DNA of 64,000 bases from Bacteroidota bacterium (GTDB taxonomy: Bacteria; Bacteroidota; Bacteroidia; Chitinophagales; Chitinophagaceae). Positions 1 to 9,385 of the stretch are shown here, piece after piece. A model generated the notes under the pieces. It saw only the letters and a program-made list of their open reading frames with translations. It searched no databases and was not told the origin of the DNA. Numbering within the stretch: the first letter of the stretch is position 1; each line of letters opens with the position of its first letter. A program made the translations under genes and the position numbers. The stretch covers positions 124,001 to 188,000 of the forward strand of contig JAFEAE010000012.1 of the NCBI GenBank assembly GCA_018266575.1. Reading direction: 5' to 3'.

Positions 1-709
1 GGGCGGTGCCCGACCATTCTGAAGTGTGGTTCAACGGATCGATCGTTATCGGGTATACTGCATCTTTATCTTCTGCAATAATATCAAGCACATTGTTTGC
101 AGAAAGCTGCATGTGCGCTTTCAATATTTTCCCTGCTGCATCCCACACTTTCAATCCATCGTACTTTATAGTAGCTTTTTTATTGGCTTCTGTAAATACT
201 AATGCATCATCATTCAACATATTTACAGACATATTTTTCGCTTGTAACTGAATGCTCACATCAAGGTTTTTATTTCCTTCTGGTTTTGATGCGATGATAA
301 AATTCTGCCTCAATCCATCTTCGTTATTAATATATTCAGTTTTATATAAGCCATGGTCCTGCAACAAATAGTTTTCTTTGAAAGAATTCTTTGAAGTTGC
401 CTCGACCGGGAAAGAGGTTTTGCCTTTTGAAATCCGGATTACGGAAAATGAATTTGACCATGTGTCTCCAGTATTATTCTCCGTATATCGCATCGGTTCA
501 ACACAATATCCCCGGTCGTTTATTTGATATACTACATGCTGAGCAACGTTTGCACATGTAAAAGATGAAGGTGATGATTTCTTAAAAAAATATTCGCGTT
601 TTTGAAGAAATGATTGCGCTTTGTTTTGCCAATCTTCCTGTTGCGATTGTGCATTTGTGAAAAGAAAACATCCGGAGAAAATAACTGACAGAAGTAAAAA
701 ATGTTTCAT
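1..709 (-). CDS. Secreted SBBP/T9SS-type large protein, N-terminal part (cut by left edge)
   Basis: The frame is open from an ATG at 709 to the left edge (236 codons), so only the N-terminus is seen. It begins with a signal peptide (MKHFLLLSVIFSGCFLF, cleavage near NAQS). A beta-rich region follows, holding GLRQNFIIASKPEG near residue 145 and AVYPITIDPL near residue 225. From family knowledge, this layout heads many large Bacteroidota exported proteins that continue into beta-propeller (SBBP) or FG-GAP repeats and end in a type IX sorting domain. Neither repeats nor sorting domain lie in the window, so the function is unknown. The long AT-rich upstream stretch suggests it has its own promoter. 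Confidence 0.75.
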   Translation of the reverse strand, partial: MKHFLLLSVIFSGCFLFTNAQSQQEDWQNKAQSFLQKREYFFKKSSPSSFTCANVAQHVVYQINDRGYCVEPMRYTENNTGDTWSNSFSVIRISKGKTSFPVEATSKNSFKENYLLQDHGLYKTEYINNEDGLRQNFIIASKPEGNKNLDVSIQLQAKNMSVNMLNDDALVFTEANKKATIKYDGLKVWDAAGKILKAHMQLSANNVLDIIAEDKDAVYPITIDPLNHTSEWSGTA

Positions 710-1572
710 GATTTAGGGTTTAAATTCAAAAACTGATTAACCTGGTTTCTACGGGATATAAATGGCTGCAGTATGGATAAATCTTTGCTTGTTCCACAAA
801 TGATGTGGAATTATTTTGTACATGATACACCGATGTACAATTACTTGCTTTAGCAGTATTTTGGGTTAATGGGCCACGGCAATATTCTTTTTGCGTAAGT
901 AAAGAGAATCGTAATTAAATAAAGTACCAATTAAAGAAGATGCCGGAATTATACGAGGAATTTCGAGGATAAAGGGTATCGCGATTAACAACTGTTGATG
1001 TAAGTATGAATATCGGATTGTGATACTAATGTAGAACCTATGTTATTTTTTTGCAAGAAATTAAATGATGAATTTCACGTCCTAAATAATCTCTCTTATT
1101 TGCATTTATGATGCCGGTAGAAGAACTCCTAATTAAATTATTGTTATTAGGAAATTTGCGAACCGGTTTTTTAAATTTACTTACTCAATAACCCTTAGTT
1201 GAACAGACAAATGCGGGGATTACTTAATAAATACTCAGGTTTCTATATTTATTTATCAGGGCAAAACTGCTTTTTGGCAGGTTGGTTATCACGAAAAAAA
1301 AATGGTGAAAACCGCTACGGTAAAGGGTTTTAATATTTCTATAACAGGGTTTGGCATCATGAAACCAGGCAAATTATGGTTTGAAACAATGTTTGCCCCA
1401 GGTTACTTTTGTGTTGTCAATGCAAGAATGCAATAACATAACAACAACCATATAACAGGCATTCTTCCACTTCATCTTTCGTTGCTTCCTTTCTATTGTT
1501 TGCCCCATCAATTGCCTGCCGGAAATTTTTTTAATGTAAAATTTTATTTAGTAAACTTTAAAATTTAAGACC
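710..1572. other. 863-bp intergenic stretch, no gene seen
   Basis: I find no convincing ORF or RNA gene on either strand. It holds a small perfect hairpin at 792-810 (TTCCACA / TGTGGAA) and a second inverted pair, TGTACA, just beyond. It separates two divergent genes, so it must contain both promoters, but I cannot place them with confidence. Confidence 0.5.
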
Positions 1573-2010
1573 ATGAAACCTGTATTTAAAACAATCGTAA
1601 AAGCAATTTCAGTAGCTGCTACTGGCGCTTTTTTAATTGCTGTAAACCCGGCAAATAGTAATGCTAACCCGGTAAAAGGTAGCAAAGAAAAATTTGCTGC
1701 AGTTAACGAGTCTCAAGTTGATGTGAAGTATGTTGGATCAAACACAGAAAGCTTTGTTTTCCGCGTTGAATTTAATAACCCGTCTGCACAGTCATTTTTC
1801 CTTGTTGTAAAAAATGATGAAGGCGATATCATTTACAGCCAGAAATTCAACGATGCACATTTTTCAAAAACAATCCATTTACTGAAAGAAGAAAACGAAA
1901 CCACAAGCATTCATCCTACTTTCGAGATCACTGCAGGAAGCCAACAGGTTAAACGCAGCTTCGAGATCAGCAGGAAGTATACGGAAGATGTATTGGTGAC
2001 GAAATTGTAA
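1573..2010 (+). CDS. Small exported protein of unknown function
   Basis: This 145-residue protein has a signal peptide (about residues 1-32, cleavage near NSNANP). The mature part of about 110 residues looks all-beta: FVFRVEFNNP, FFLVVKNDEGDIIY, a charged loop, then HPTFEITAG and a final ENVL-like strand ending VTKL. I recall similar short exported proteins as common, often multicopy, in Chitinophagaceae, without a known role. A strong terminator lies 34 bp after the stop, so it is probably monocistronic. The start follows an AT-rich leader, as usual for Bacteroidota. Confidence 0.8.
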   Translation: MKPVFKTIVKAISVAATGAFLIAVNPANSNANPVKGSKEKFAAVNESQVDVKYVGSNTESFVFRVEFNNPSAQSFFLVVKNDEGDIIYSQKFNDAHFSKTIHLLKEENETTSIHPTFEITAGSQQVKRSFEISRKYTEDVLVTKL

Positions 2011-2043
2011 TTTGATATTCAATCAGGCAGACTAGTGCACACA

Positions 2044-2068
2044 AGCCGGATAATGTCCGGCTTTTTTT
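2044..2068 (+). terminator. Rho-independent terminator
   Basis: A perfect 7-bp stem (AGCCGGA / TCCGGCT) with loop TAATG is followed by seven T residues. It ends the small exported-protein transcript and separates it from the Rieske gene. Confidence 0.85.
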
Positions 2069-2152
2069 GTTTCCCTCCAATTGTGCATAAATAAATAAGT
2101 AACGGAAATATTTCATTTCTGTTTCTTACCTTTCCCGAAAGATTTCCCCTAT

Positions 2153-3232
2153 ATGCCACGCTTTTTCGTTGACGCGGATATTTCCAAAGCCCAAACATTA
2201 GATACAGCATTTTACACCGACAGCAGTTTATTCGAAGAAATGAAAGAGAAGATATTTGCCAGTTCGTGGCAATTTATCGGCAGCGAAGAACTGGTGAAAG
2301 ATAACGGCGATGCATACCCGGTTTCACTGCTTGAAAAGTATATGGATGAACCCCTGGTACTGACCCGTGATAAAAACAATGCTGTTCATTTACTTTCAAA
2401 CGTATGCACACATCGCGGGAATATCATCGCAACAGAGCCTTGCAAAATTTCCAACCTGCGTTGCAAATATCACGGAAGGTTATTTCATCTTAACGGAAAA
2501 TTCTTTTCTATGCCGGAATTTAAGGAAGTAAAGAATTTCCCTTCGGAAGATGATGACCTCAAAAAATTACCGCTTTTTAACTGGGGCAAGTGGCTGTTTA
2601 CTTCTCTCAATAATTCGATGGATGCTGGTTTATTTTTGAAAGATATGATGGACAGGTTAAGCTGGCTCCCTGTGCAGGATTTTGTCTTTCACCCGGAATT
2701 GTCCAAAGATTTTACCGTAAAAGCGCATTGGGCACTGTATTGTGAAAATTACCTTGAAGGTTTTCATATCCCTTTTGTGCATGCTGGCTTGAATGCTGTT
2801 ATTGATTTTGGAAATTATACCACAGAGCTTTTCAAATATTCCAATCTTCAGTTAGGCATTGCAAAAGGTAACGAAGATTGTTTTGATATTCCTGAAAGCT
2901 CACCCGACTATGGAAAAAAAGTGGCAGCTTATTATTTCTTTGTATTCCCGAATATGATGTTCAATTTTTATCCCTGGGGATTATCGTTGAATATTGTAAA
3001 ACCGGTGAGTTTATCGGAATGCAAAGTTTCTTTTCTTACCTATATATGGAAGAATGCAAAGTTTAATACCGGCGCTGGTTCCGGATTGGATACCGTAGAA
3101 ATGGAAGATGAGGAAGTAGTGGAGAATGTTCAGAAAGGCATCCGTTCCCGGTTTTACGGGCATGGAAGGTATTCCGTTGCACGGGAGCAAGGCACGCATC
3201 ATTTTCACCGCATCATTTCCGGCATGATGTAA
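2153..3232 (+). CDS. Rieske [2Fe-2S] non-heme iron oxygenase, alpha subunit
   Basis: This 359-residue protein matches aromatic-ring-hydroxylating / choline-monooxygenase-type oxygenases. The Rieske domain shows C85-x-H87 and C104-x2-H107 (CTH ... CKYH), which bind the [2Fe-2S] cluster. The C-terminal catalytic domain has the mononuclear iron motif ENYLEGFHIPFVH, with H205 and H210 as ligands. Length is normal for the family. The substrate cannot be told from sequence. No ferredoxin or reductase gene adjoins it; a flavin reductase lies far away at 54.0-54.7 kb and any partnership is speculation. A lipoprotein gene follows on the same strand after 64 bp. Confidence 0.88.
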   Translation: MPRFFVDADISKAQTLDTAFYTDSSLFEEMKEKIFASSWQFIGSEELVKDNGDAYPVSLLEKYMDEPLVLTRDKNNAVHLLSNVCTHRGNIIATEPCKISNLRCKYHGRLFHLNGKFFSMPEFKEVKNFPSEDDDLKKLPLFNWGKWLFTSLNNSMDAGLFLKDMMDRLSWLPVQDFVFHPELSKDFTVKAHWALYCENYLEGFHIPFVHAGLNAVIDFGNYTTELFKYSNLQLGIAKGNEDCFDIPESSPDYGKKVAAYYFFVFPNMMFNFYPWGLSLNIVKPVSLSECKVSFLTYIWKNAKFNTGAGSGLDTVEMEDEEVVENVQKGIRSRFYGHGRYSVAREQGTHHFHRIISGMM

Positions 3233-3296
3233 TGATTTAACAATCTTCTTTAAGGCGTTTATATCTCTGTTTTGCATTTCCCTATAATTTAGCGGA

Positions 3297-3758
3297 ATGA
3301 AAAAATGTATCGGCTCATTCCTTATTCTTTTTGTATTCACGTTTATTTCCTGCCAGAAACCGATCAATCCAGAGTTCAGGGGAATTAATAATGTAGTGAT
3401 CAGTAAAGCAGGTATCAACGAGTCCCTGGTTTCGGGGACTGCTAAGTTTTATAACCCAAATTCATTTAACCTGCAGTTGAAACATGTGGACGTGAATGTG
3501 TTTCTCAACGATAAACTTTCCGGCCACTGTGTGCTGGATTCAACCATTGATATACGCCAGTTGGATACCTTTTATGTGCCGGTATCATTTACCATTGATC
3601 CACGTTCGATCTTCAGTAATGCGCTGCAAATGCTAGTAACAAGACAAGTAAAGATATCCTGCGATGGGTCCGTCAAACTCAGGAAATCAGGTTTTGGCTT
3701 CAATATCCCCGTTAAATTTGAACAATACGAGCAATTGGATAGCCTGTTGAGAAATTAA
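3297..3758 (+). CDS. LEA14-like outer/periplasmic lipoprotein
   Basis: A 153-residue lipoprotein. The signal peptide ends in the lipobox FISC with the lipidated Cys at residue 19. The rest resembles the LEA type-2 / WHy fold: SGTAKFYNPNSFNLQLKHVD is the typical strand pair with NPN, followed by the D-T-F-Y-V-P-V strand. In bacteria such proteins are small cell-envelope lipoproteins of unclear function. It lies 64 bp after the Rieske gene on the same strand and may be co-transcribed. Family assignment is by pattern, not by search. Confidence 0.72.
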   Translation: MKKCIGSFLILFVFTFISCQKPINPEFRGINNVVISKAGINESLVSGTAKFYNPNSFNLQLKHVDVNVFLNDKLSGHCVLDSTIDIRQLDTFYVPVSFTIDPRSIFSNALQMLVTRQVKISCDGSVKLRKSGFGFNIPVKFEQYEQLDSLLRN

Positions 3759-3886
3759 TAATTGTCCCCGCGTTTTTACTCGATTTTCATAGTAAATCAA
3801 CGAAAACGCCCGTTGGTAAGGGGTTTTGGAATGATAGTTGTTTACTATTAGCATAACCCGATTTTTAAAATTCAAATCCAGACAAC

Positions 3887-4000
3887 ATGAAAACGTTTAC
3901 AACAAACAAATTATCAAAAGGTATCTCTAACGCCGTTGCTTTCGTGGTAACTCTTTCCCTGGTATTAATGTTAGGTTTCCTGGTGATGTTTACTCATTAA
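3887..4000 (+). CDS. 37-residue single-pass membrane peptide
   Basis: A short ORF with a good-looking start. A basic N-terminus (MKTFTTNKLSKGISN) leads into one hydrophobic helix of about 20 residues (VAFVVTLSLVLMLGFLVMF), ending TH. Composition is that of a real small membrane protein, not of random AT-rich sequence. An AT-rich leader of about 120 bp precedes it and a gene desert follows. I do not recognise a family. Confidence 0.5.
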   Translation: MKTFTTNKLSKGISNAVAFVVTLSLVLMLGFLVMFTH

Positions 4001-5050
4001 TCTTGCAGGAGTAAACAGGTGGTATTTGTGCAAATGATCTTTCCTTTCTTAATATGGAGCAAAAGGAAAAATAAAAATTTCAGTCAGGCCAATCATCCGT
4101 CCGTCATTTACGATGGAATAATCAAAAATCTAAACGGGATTATTTTTCCTTTTTCTTTTTCTTTCGCTAACACCAGCTTCTTAAAAATTTCTTCAATGTG
4201 AGTTTGGGATAAGCCAAACTTGCTAATATTATTTCGAACGAAACCATCCGGGAGAAATGGGCAATTTCGTATTCTGGCGTTTTGAGAAATCTGTTACCGA
4301 TAGGTTGGTGTGAAATTTATCACCCCGCTTTAATCTCTGATATTTTTAATGAATAAAGCGGGATTCGAAATAATGATGGATTTTAAATAGAACGCCAAAA
4401 ATCAGTAATTGGCCGATGACATTCGAAATTCCGGAATTCTTGGTTTGCTGGATTTCTAATCTCTGACTATCGGTATTTAATAGTACCCGGCATCAAAAAT
4501 TTTTTGAGTAGAGCTCTTGTTGCTTGTATTAATTCTAAAAAAATCTTCTTCATTTGTCTGATTGACCAATCTTTTTTCCCGGTTCACGACAGATATTACT
4601 TCGCAAATTCTCTTTTTATTATTTGTTTTTTGCAAATCAATTGTCAATCAAAAATTTTATTGCAGTGATCATTCTCCGTCATAAAACCTGTCTGATACTT
4701 CAGTTTCTTTCCGGCCTATAATTCCCGGGCAGGGTCGGAGAGGGGATAAAGCCTGATTTTGGTCTAAGCTTTTTATCTCAAATTTTATTTTAAATATTCT
4801 CTATAATTTTTTTTAAAAAAATGCAGAAATCACTACTAATTTTTTTACTTTTTTCACAAGAAAATATTTTGTTTCATAAATTGTTGAATGATAGTATTTT
4901 TAGCTTTTTATTTTTAATAATAATAAACTGATAAATAATTTTATAATTTAATTTATATTGTTTTAAAGTAGATAAAAATTTGACCATATTTTATATACTT
5001 TATCAGTATTTAAACAACATGTTAAATAAAAGAATTCTATATTTGAATTA
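4001..5050. other. 1.05-kb AT-rich intergenic stretch with inverted repeats
   Basis: No convincing gene on either strand. Visible structures are a 7-bp hairpin (AGTTTGG / CCAAACT) at 4201-4220, a perfect 9-bp inverted repeat CCCGCTTTA (4324-4332) / TAAAGCGGG (4354-4362), and a 12-bp palindrome AATTCCGGAATT (4427-4438). From about 4790 to 5045 the DNA becomes extremely AT-rich, directly before the WbqC gene. This could be promoter DNA or a decayed gene; I cannot tell. Confidence 0.5.
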
Positions 5051-5671
5051 ATGAACTTAATTACTGAAATACAATATTTTCCTTCTGTTATCTTATATAA
5101 ATATTTGTATAAATTTTCAAATACTGTTTTTGAAGAATATGAAAGCTACCAAAAGATGAGTTTTCGCAACCGATGTATCATCGCTGGCGCGAACGGGCCC
5201 ATTATATTAAGTGTTCCATTAGAAGCGGGGCGAAACCAAAAGACGATAATGAAAGATGTAAGGATATCGAACTCGGAGAAATGGCAGAGCCAGCATTGGA
5301 AGAGTATAGAGTCTTCTTATAACAAATCGCCTTGGTTTGAATTTTATAAAGACGAGTTGAAGGCCTTGTATGAAAAGAAATTTGATTTTTTGATGGATTG
5401 GGACATCTACTGTTTTGAATGGAGCATTAAAAAACTCGATGCCGGTTTTTCTTTTTCAGGATCGAAGTCGTTTATTAAAAAATATAATACTGATGAATTC
5501 CTGGATTTCAGGAATACCATTCTTCCTAAAAATTACATAAAATTTGAAACGGTAAAATATGCCCAGGTTTTTGAAGAACGCACCGGTTTTTTACCAAACC
5601 TTTCCATCCTGGACCTGTTATTTTGCGAAGGAAAAAATTCGGCAAACTTATTAAAAGGCCAACCGCTTTAA
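5051..5671 (+). CDS. WbqC family protein
   Basis: This 206-residue protein matches the WbqC family. The conserved start is EIQYFPSV, followed by the ILSVPLEAGRNQKTIMKDVRI segment (shown here in part) and the central KWQSQHWKSIESSYNKSPWF region, then FYKDELKALY. Family members are often near polysaccharide or secretion genes in Bacteroidota; the biochemical role is not established. The start sits right after a strongly AT-rich tract. The PorP/SprF gene follows after 34 bp on the same strand, suggesting co-transcription. Confidence 0.82.
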   Translation: MNLITEIQYFPSVILYKYLYKFSNTVFEEYESYQKMSFRNRCIIAGANGPIILSVPLEAGRNQKTIMKDVRISNSEKWQSQHWKSIESSYNKSPWFEFYKDELKALYEKKFDFLMDWDIYCFEWSIKKLDAGFSFSGSKSFIKKYNTDEFLDFRNTILPKNYIKFETVKYAQVFEERTGFLPNLSILDLLFCEGKNSANLLKGQPL

Positions 5672-5705
5672 CCGATTCTAAGTTTTATATTGCAGCTCCG
5701 CCATT

Positions 5706-6722
5706 ATGAAGAAATTTGCTGGTACGATATTTTTTTATACTGTTCTTACTACTGTAACGGCACAGCAAAAACCACAATACACCCAATACATTCTCAACAA
5801 TTATATACTAAACCCGGCGCTGACGGGTATAGAAAATTATTTTGATGTAAAGGCCAGCCACCGTCATCAATGGGTGGGATTGCAGGATGCGCCGGTTACC
5901 ACTTATTTAACTGTCCAGGGGCCCATCGGGAAAAAGGATGACCGCACTACGGCAACATCCGTTCCGCCACCGGGAGAAAACCCACGCGGCAGGGCTTACT
6001 GGGAAAATTATACAGCAGCGCAACCGCACAGCGGCATAGGTTTGGTGGTTGTTGACGACCACACCGGTCCGCTCAATAATTTCGAAGCGTATGCAACTTA
6101 TGCGTATCATATAGGCATCAGCCCGAAAACAAGTATTGCAGCAGGGTTTGGTTTAGGAATAACGGATATCAGCATTGACCGGAATAAATTGTTTTTTGAA
6201 ACCCCGGTGGACCCTGCGGTGTATAACAGCGGGCAGATCAATAAAATCCGCCCGGATTTTAATGCCGGGCTTTGGCTCTATTCTGTCGATTTTTTTGCCG
6301 GGGTTTCTGCGCAGCAGATCATTCCACAGAAAGTAGTGTTTGCAGATAAAGAAGTCGGGTTGCAGCAAAGCCAGCTCACGCCGCACATTTTTGCAACTGC
6401 CGGTTATCGTTTCCTGGTCGATGAAAACTTTAATGTGCTTCCTTCGGTGATGATGAAATATGTGAGCCCTTTGCCTTTGCAATTTGATTTCAATCTAAAA
6501 CTGCAATATCAGGATATAGCATGGATAGGAGCAAGCTTTCGCACATACGATGGTTTTGCGGCGATGCTTGGCGTGAATATTTCGAGCACGGTAAATATTG
6601 GCTACTCATACGATCTCACCACTTCCAGGTTAAACACAGTAAGCAACGGCACACATGAAATTCTTGTGGGATTTTTAATCGGAAATAAATATGGGGATAC
6701 CTGCCCGAAAAATGTTTGGTGA
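5706..6722 (+). CDS. PorP/SprF family type IX secretion-associated outer-membrane protein
   Basis: This 338-residue protein has a signal peptide (about residues 1-19, ending VTAQQ). It opens with the family hallmark QYTQYILNNYILNPALTG and continues as a beta-barrel-like series of alternating strands (HSGIGLVVVDDHTGPLNN, ASFRTYDGFAAMLGVN, GYSYDLTTS). PorP/SprF proteins are outer-membrane proteins linked to type IX secretion and gliding, and anchor surface adhesins in some species. No other T9SS core gene is nearby, so this may be one of many paralogues. It converges with the next gene. Confidence 0.88.
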   Translation: MKKFAGTIFFYTVLTTVTAQQKPQYTQYILNNYILNPALTGIENYFDVKASHRHQWVGLQDAPVTTYLTVQGPIGKKDDRTTATSVPPPGENPRGRAYWENYTAAQPHSGIGLVVVDDHTGPLNNFEAYATYAYHIGISPKTSIAAGFGLGITDISIDRNKLFFETPVDPAVYNSGQINKIRPDFNAGLWLYSVDFFAGVSAQQIIPQKVVFADKEVGLQQSQLTPHIFATAGYRFLVDENFNVLPSVMMKYVSPLPLQFDFNLKLQYQDIAWIGASFRTYDGFAAMLGVNISSTVNIGYSYDLTTSRLNTVSNGTHEILVGFLIGNKYGDTCPKNVW

Positions 6723-6807
6723 GAGAAAGTGATGTAAAAAGTAACTGGTAGCTGTGAATTGTGAGCAACATCAGATTTATACCCGCTTACTGTTCACTGT
6801 TTACTGC

Positions 6808-7821
6808 TCACTCTTTCTTCACCGGCTTTTTCAATATTGAACTATCTTTTTTCAACTGATTCTTCTGAGATTGGTCCATCAGTTTGTCTTCATCTATGTT
6901 CCCGTTATTATCGAGGATCGTTTTTTCTTTTGGGAAATCCCCATCTTTTAATTTAAAATCGAATACTTTATTTACATGTACCCATTGCCCGTCGACCCAT
7001 TTAAATCCCTGGAAATCGCCATCGGGAACATAGGTATCTTTTTTTGAAGGCTCTTCAGTTTCTGAAATCAAATCATCATATACTATCAGGTCCATGTCCG
7101 GATCGTAATTAAGTGTTACACTTGCTTCTTTTTTGTATTCGATATTAAATCGTTTTTGCGATGGTTTTATCGTACTGTCTTCTTTAAAAGAAATGTATTG
7201 TCCACCGAAAACAGGCTCGTTGTGATCATTGAAGGTCATGACCTCCAGCCATTTTTTGGTGCTGCTTACTGTATAATCGTCAAAGCCGAGTAACGTATAA
7301 TATTTTTTGTTGTTGAAAGTTTTTAAAACTACACGGTAATAAATGGCACCGATCCAGTTATTAGGAGTGCGGACAGAATCGAGCGGGTTTTTGGTGAATG
7401 AAGAGACATCATGCAAAGGGAATAATTTCAGTGATCCGTCAGGGGTACGCATCTGGATAGCGCCACGTTGAAAATAGATGTATTCATCTTTTTTCATTTC
7501 CCAGGTAAAAATGCGGAACGCACTATCCGGGGAATAAATGTGCGAAATGGTAGTGATTGAATCAAAGGGATAGTAAAAGGAATTTTTCAACTTCAACGTG
7601 CGCACTAATATTTTGATGAACTGGCTGTCTGAACGAAACCGGTCTGAAGCTTCCTGCGCAAACACAATGTTGTAGGCAAATTTTTTCAACGAATCTTCCC
7701 GTTTCTCGAATTCCTTTTTTTCTGTTTTTGAAAGAATTTGTGAAGAAGATTGCTCTGCAACTAACACAAAACAAAACAAAGCAAGTGTCGATAAAAAATA
7801 TTTTTTAATGGGTAGAAACAT
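6808..7821 (-). CDS. Exported protein of unknown function
   Basis: The frame opens at 7857, but I prefer the ATG at 7821, which gives a clean signal peptide (MFLPIKKYFLSTLALFCFV, then a cut near SSSQ). The mature part of about 315 residues is beta-strand-rich, with many Trp/Tyr and a central NNWIGAIYYRVVLKTFNNKK. It ends in a charged Lys-rich tail (SSILKKPVKKE). I do not recognise a named domain; Bacteroidota carry similar conserved exported proteins. It lies just downstream of gmhB on the same strand, 79 bp away, but has no visible link to heptose metabolism. Confidence 0.7.
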   Translation of the reverse strand: MFLPIKKYFLSTLALFCFVLVAEQSSSQILSKTEKKEFEKREDSLKKFAYNIVFAQEASDRFRSDSQFIKILVRTLKLKNSFYYPFDSITTISHIYSPDSAFRIFTWEMKKDEYIYFQRGAIQMRTPDGSLKLFPLHDVSSFTKNPLDSVRTPNNWIGAIYYRVVLKTFNNKKYYTLLGFDDYTVSSTKKWLEVMTFNDHNEPVFGGQYISFKEDSTIKPSQKRFNIEYKKEASVTLNYDPDMDLIVYDDLISETEEPSKKDTYVPDGDFQGFKWVDGQWVHVNKVFDFKLKDGDFPKEKTILDNNGNIDEDKLMDQSQKNQLKKDSSILKKPVKKE

Positions 7822-7900
7822 AATATCATCCCGGGTTTTTGTAAAGTTACGCCTCATTCACCTCGTTGCCGGAGTGTAACGGTAAAATTGTGCCAAAATT

Positions 7901-8458
7901 TTATTTATTGTGCAAAGCTTTTGCAAAATCCGGGAGGCTTTCAAATGCAAGATCAATTGCGCTATGCGGAAGTAGTGTATCAGGGCTGGTTGTTTTCAGG
8001 AAAACCGTATGCATGCCTGCATTTCTTCCAAATTCCATATCACTGATATTATTTCCCACCATAATGGATTTTGAAAAATCTATTTGCGGAAACTCATTTT
8101 GTGCCAGCAATGCCATGCCTGTTTGTGGTTTGCGCAGCGGGTCGTTATCGTAAATGGAAGTGGCAAAATAAATTTTATCAATACGGCCACCTGCAGCAGT
8201 AATATCTGCAACCATGTTCTTGTGAATTTCATGAAGGTCGTGCTCGGTCATCAATCCTTTTCCGACACCACGCTGGTTGGTTGTAATGATAACCGGGCCG
8301 AATATCCCGGCGAATATTTTCATTGCTTCAGGAACACCGTTATAAAAAATAAATTCGTGATAGTTGTACACGTAATCTTCAGCTTTCTCTTCATTGATCA
8401 CTCCGTCGCGGTCTAAGAATAATGTCCAGCTTTTATCTATTTTACTTAAATCAAGCAT
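7901..8458 (-). CDS. gmhB: D-glycero-alpha-D-manno-heptose 1,7-bisphosphate 7-phosphatase (HAD family)
   Basis: A 185-residue HAD phosphatase. Motif I is FLDRDGVIN (nucleophile D16, acid D18), motif II is TTNQ, motif III is the K in LRKPQTGM, and motif IV is MVGNNISDMEFG. This matches GmhB, which removes the 7-phosphate from heptose bisphosphate. The zinc loop cysteines of the E. coli enzyme are absent (YDNDPLRKP instead of a C-rich loop), so this is the short variant. Nearby hddC, gmhA and hddA supply the other three steps to GDP-heptose. It is separated from them by repeat R1, so it may have its own promoter. Confidence 0.85.
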   Translation of the reverse strand: MLDLSKIDKSWTLFLDRDGVINEEKAEDYVYNYHEFIFYNGVPEAMKIFAGIFGPVIITTNQRGVGKGLMTEHDLHEIHKNMVADITAAGGRIDKIYFATSIYDNDPLRKPQTGMALLAQNEFPQIDFSKSIMVGNNISDMEFGRNAGMHTVFLKTTSPDTLLPHSAIDLAFESLPDFAKALHNK

Positions 8459-8490
8459 GCTTGTAGCTTTGAAATATTAATTATTTTCTT

Positions 8491-8630
8491 GTTCTTTTTT
8501 GCTTCGCCAAAAAAGAACCAAAAAAGGCGCCCCGATAACGATGTACAACCCGTTCTCGGGAGGAGCTTCGATTAGGCTTTTGTACTACTGTGTTGAAGAG
8601 CATTTGTTCCCTGATCGGTTTATTATCAGC
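8491..8630 (+). repeat. Dispersed repeat R1, copy A (140 bp)
   Basis: This block aligns without gaps to the reverse complement of 48178-48317. The first 100 positions differ at 11 and the next 40 at 11. It starts with a perfect 10-bp stem, GTTCTTTTTT / AAAAAAGAAC, and contains a second small hairpin (CCCG-TTCT-CGGG). It lies between hddC and gmhB. A frame across it stays open in both copies, but most differences change the amino acid, so I treat it as non-coding. Confidence 0.85.
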
Positions 8631-8666
8631 AAAAAACATTTTTGCGAAAGAACAACATCTTACTTC

Positions 8667-9380
8667 TCAAATCTCACTCGTGAACCCTTTTAACTCAGAC
8701 TGCGCTCTTTCATAATCTTCCGGGATACCGATATCAATAAAATAATTGTCCTGTACTACGCCAAACATTTTTCTTGCTGAAAAAAATTTTTCCAGGTAAT
8801 CTTTTTCAAACGAAAAGTTTTCAGGAAGGCTTTCTGAAAGAAATTTTTTTGTATTAAGCGCATATACGCCACCGTTAATTAAACCACTTTCATAAAAATT
8901 TTTTTCATGAAAACTTTTGATGGAATGATCAGGGTTCAGTTCAACAACCCCGTAACGATCAAAATTTTTCATTGGCTTCAATGATAATGTACAGTCTGCA
9001 CTATGTATACCATGGAAGGCTGAAAGTTTTTGTATATCGGCTTCAAATAAAGTATCACCGTTTGTGGCAAGCACTGTAGTTTCACTTGTCTTGCTGCATG
9101 CTAATTTTATAGCACCACCGGTTCCCAATGGTTCTTCTTCTATTGACAATTGAAAATTCTTTTCGGGCAGGATTTCATGAATGAAATCTTCAAACATTCC
9201 GCTTTTATAACCCAATGCAAAAATGAATTGCTCAATTCCCTGTTGTTGTAAATAACGGATCACATAAAAAAGAAATGGTTTGCCTGCGACAGGAGCCATG
9301 CATTTGGGAAGCTCAGGAACTGCTGAACGCAACCTTGTTCCCAATCCGCCAGCAAGAATGATCGCTTCTTTGATAGGCAT
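8667..9380 (-). CDS. hddC: D-glycero-alpha-D-manno-heptose 1-phosphate guanylyltransferase-type nucleotidyltransferase
   Basis: A sugar-phosphate nucleotidyltransferase of about 237 residues. It starts MPIKEAIILAGGLGTRLRS, the nucleotide-binding loop, followed by PKCMAPVAGKPFL. NGDTLFEADI carries the metal-binding Asp, and INGGVY and EKDYLEKFF follow. The upstream ATG at 9422 would overlap gmhA, whereas 9380 starts right after the gmhA stop and begins with the conserved motif, so I chose it. In context with gmhA, hddA and gmhB it should make GDP-D-glycero-alpha-D-manno-heptose. Specificity for GTP rather than another NTP is inferred from the cluster. Confidence 0.83.
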   Translation of the reverse strand: MPIKEAIILAGGLGTRLRSAVPELPKCMAPVAGKPFLFYVIRYLQQQGIEQFIFALGYKSGMFEDFIHEILPEKNFQLSIEEEPLGTGGAIKLACSKTSETTVLATNGDTLFEADIQKLSAFHGIHSADCTLSLKPMKNFDRYGVVELNPDHSIKSFHEKNFYESGLINGGVYALNTKKFLSESLPENFSFEKDYLEKFFSARKMFGVVQDNYFIDIGIPEDYERAQSELKGFTSEI

Positions 9381-9385
9381 AGTTA

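Noticed and set aside
8499..8693. 64-codon open frame across repeat R1
   Set aside because: The frame is open in both R1 copies, but most differences between copies change amino acids and there is no sensible start, so it looks non-coding.
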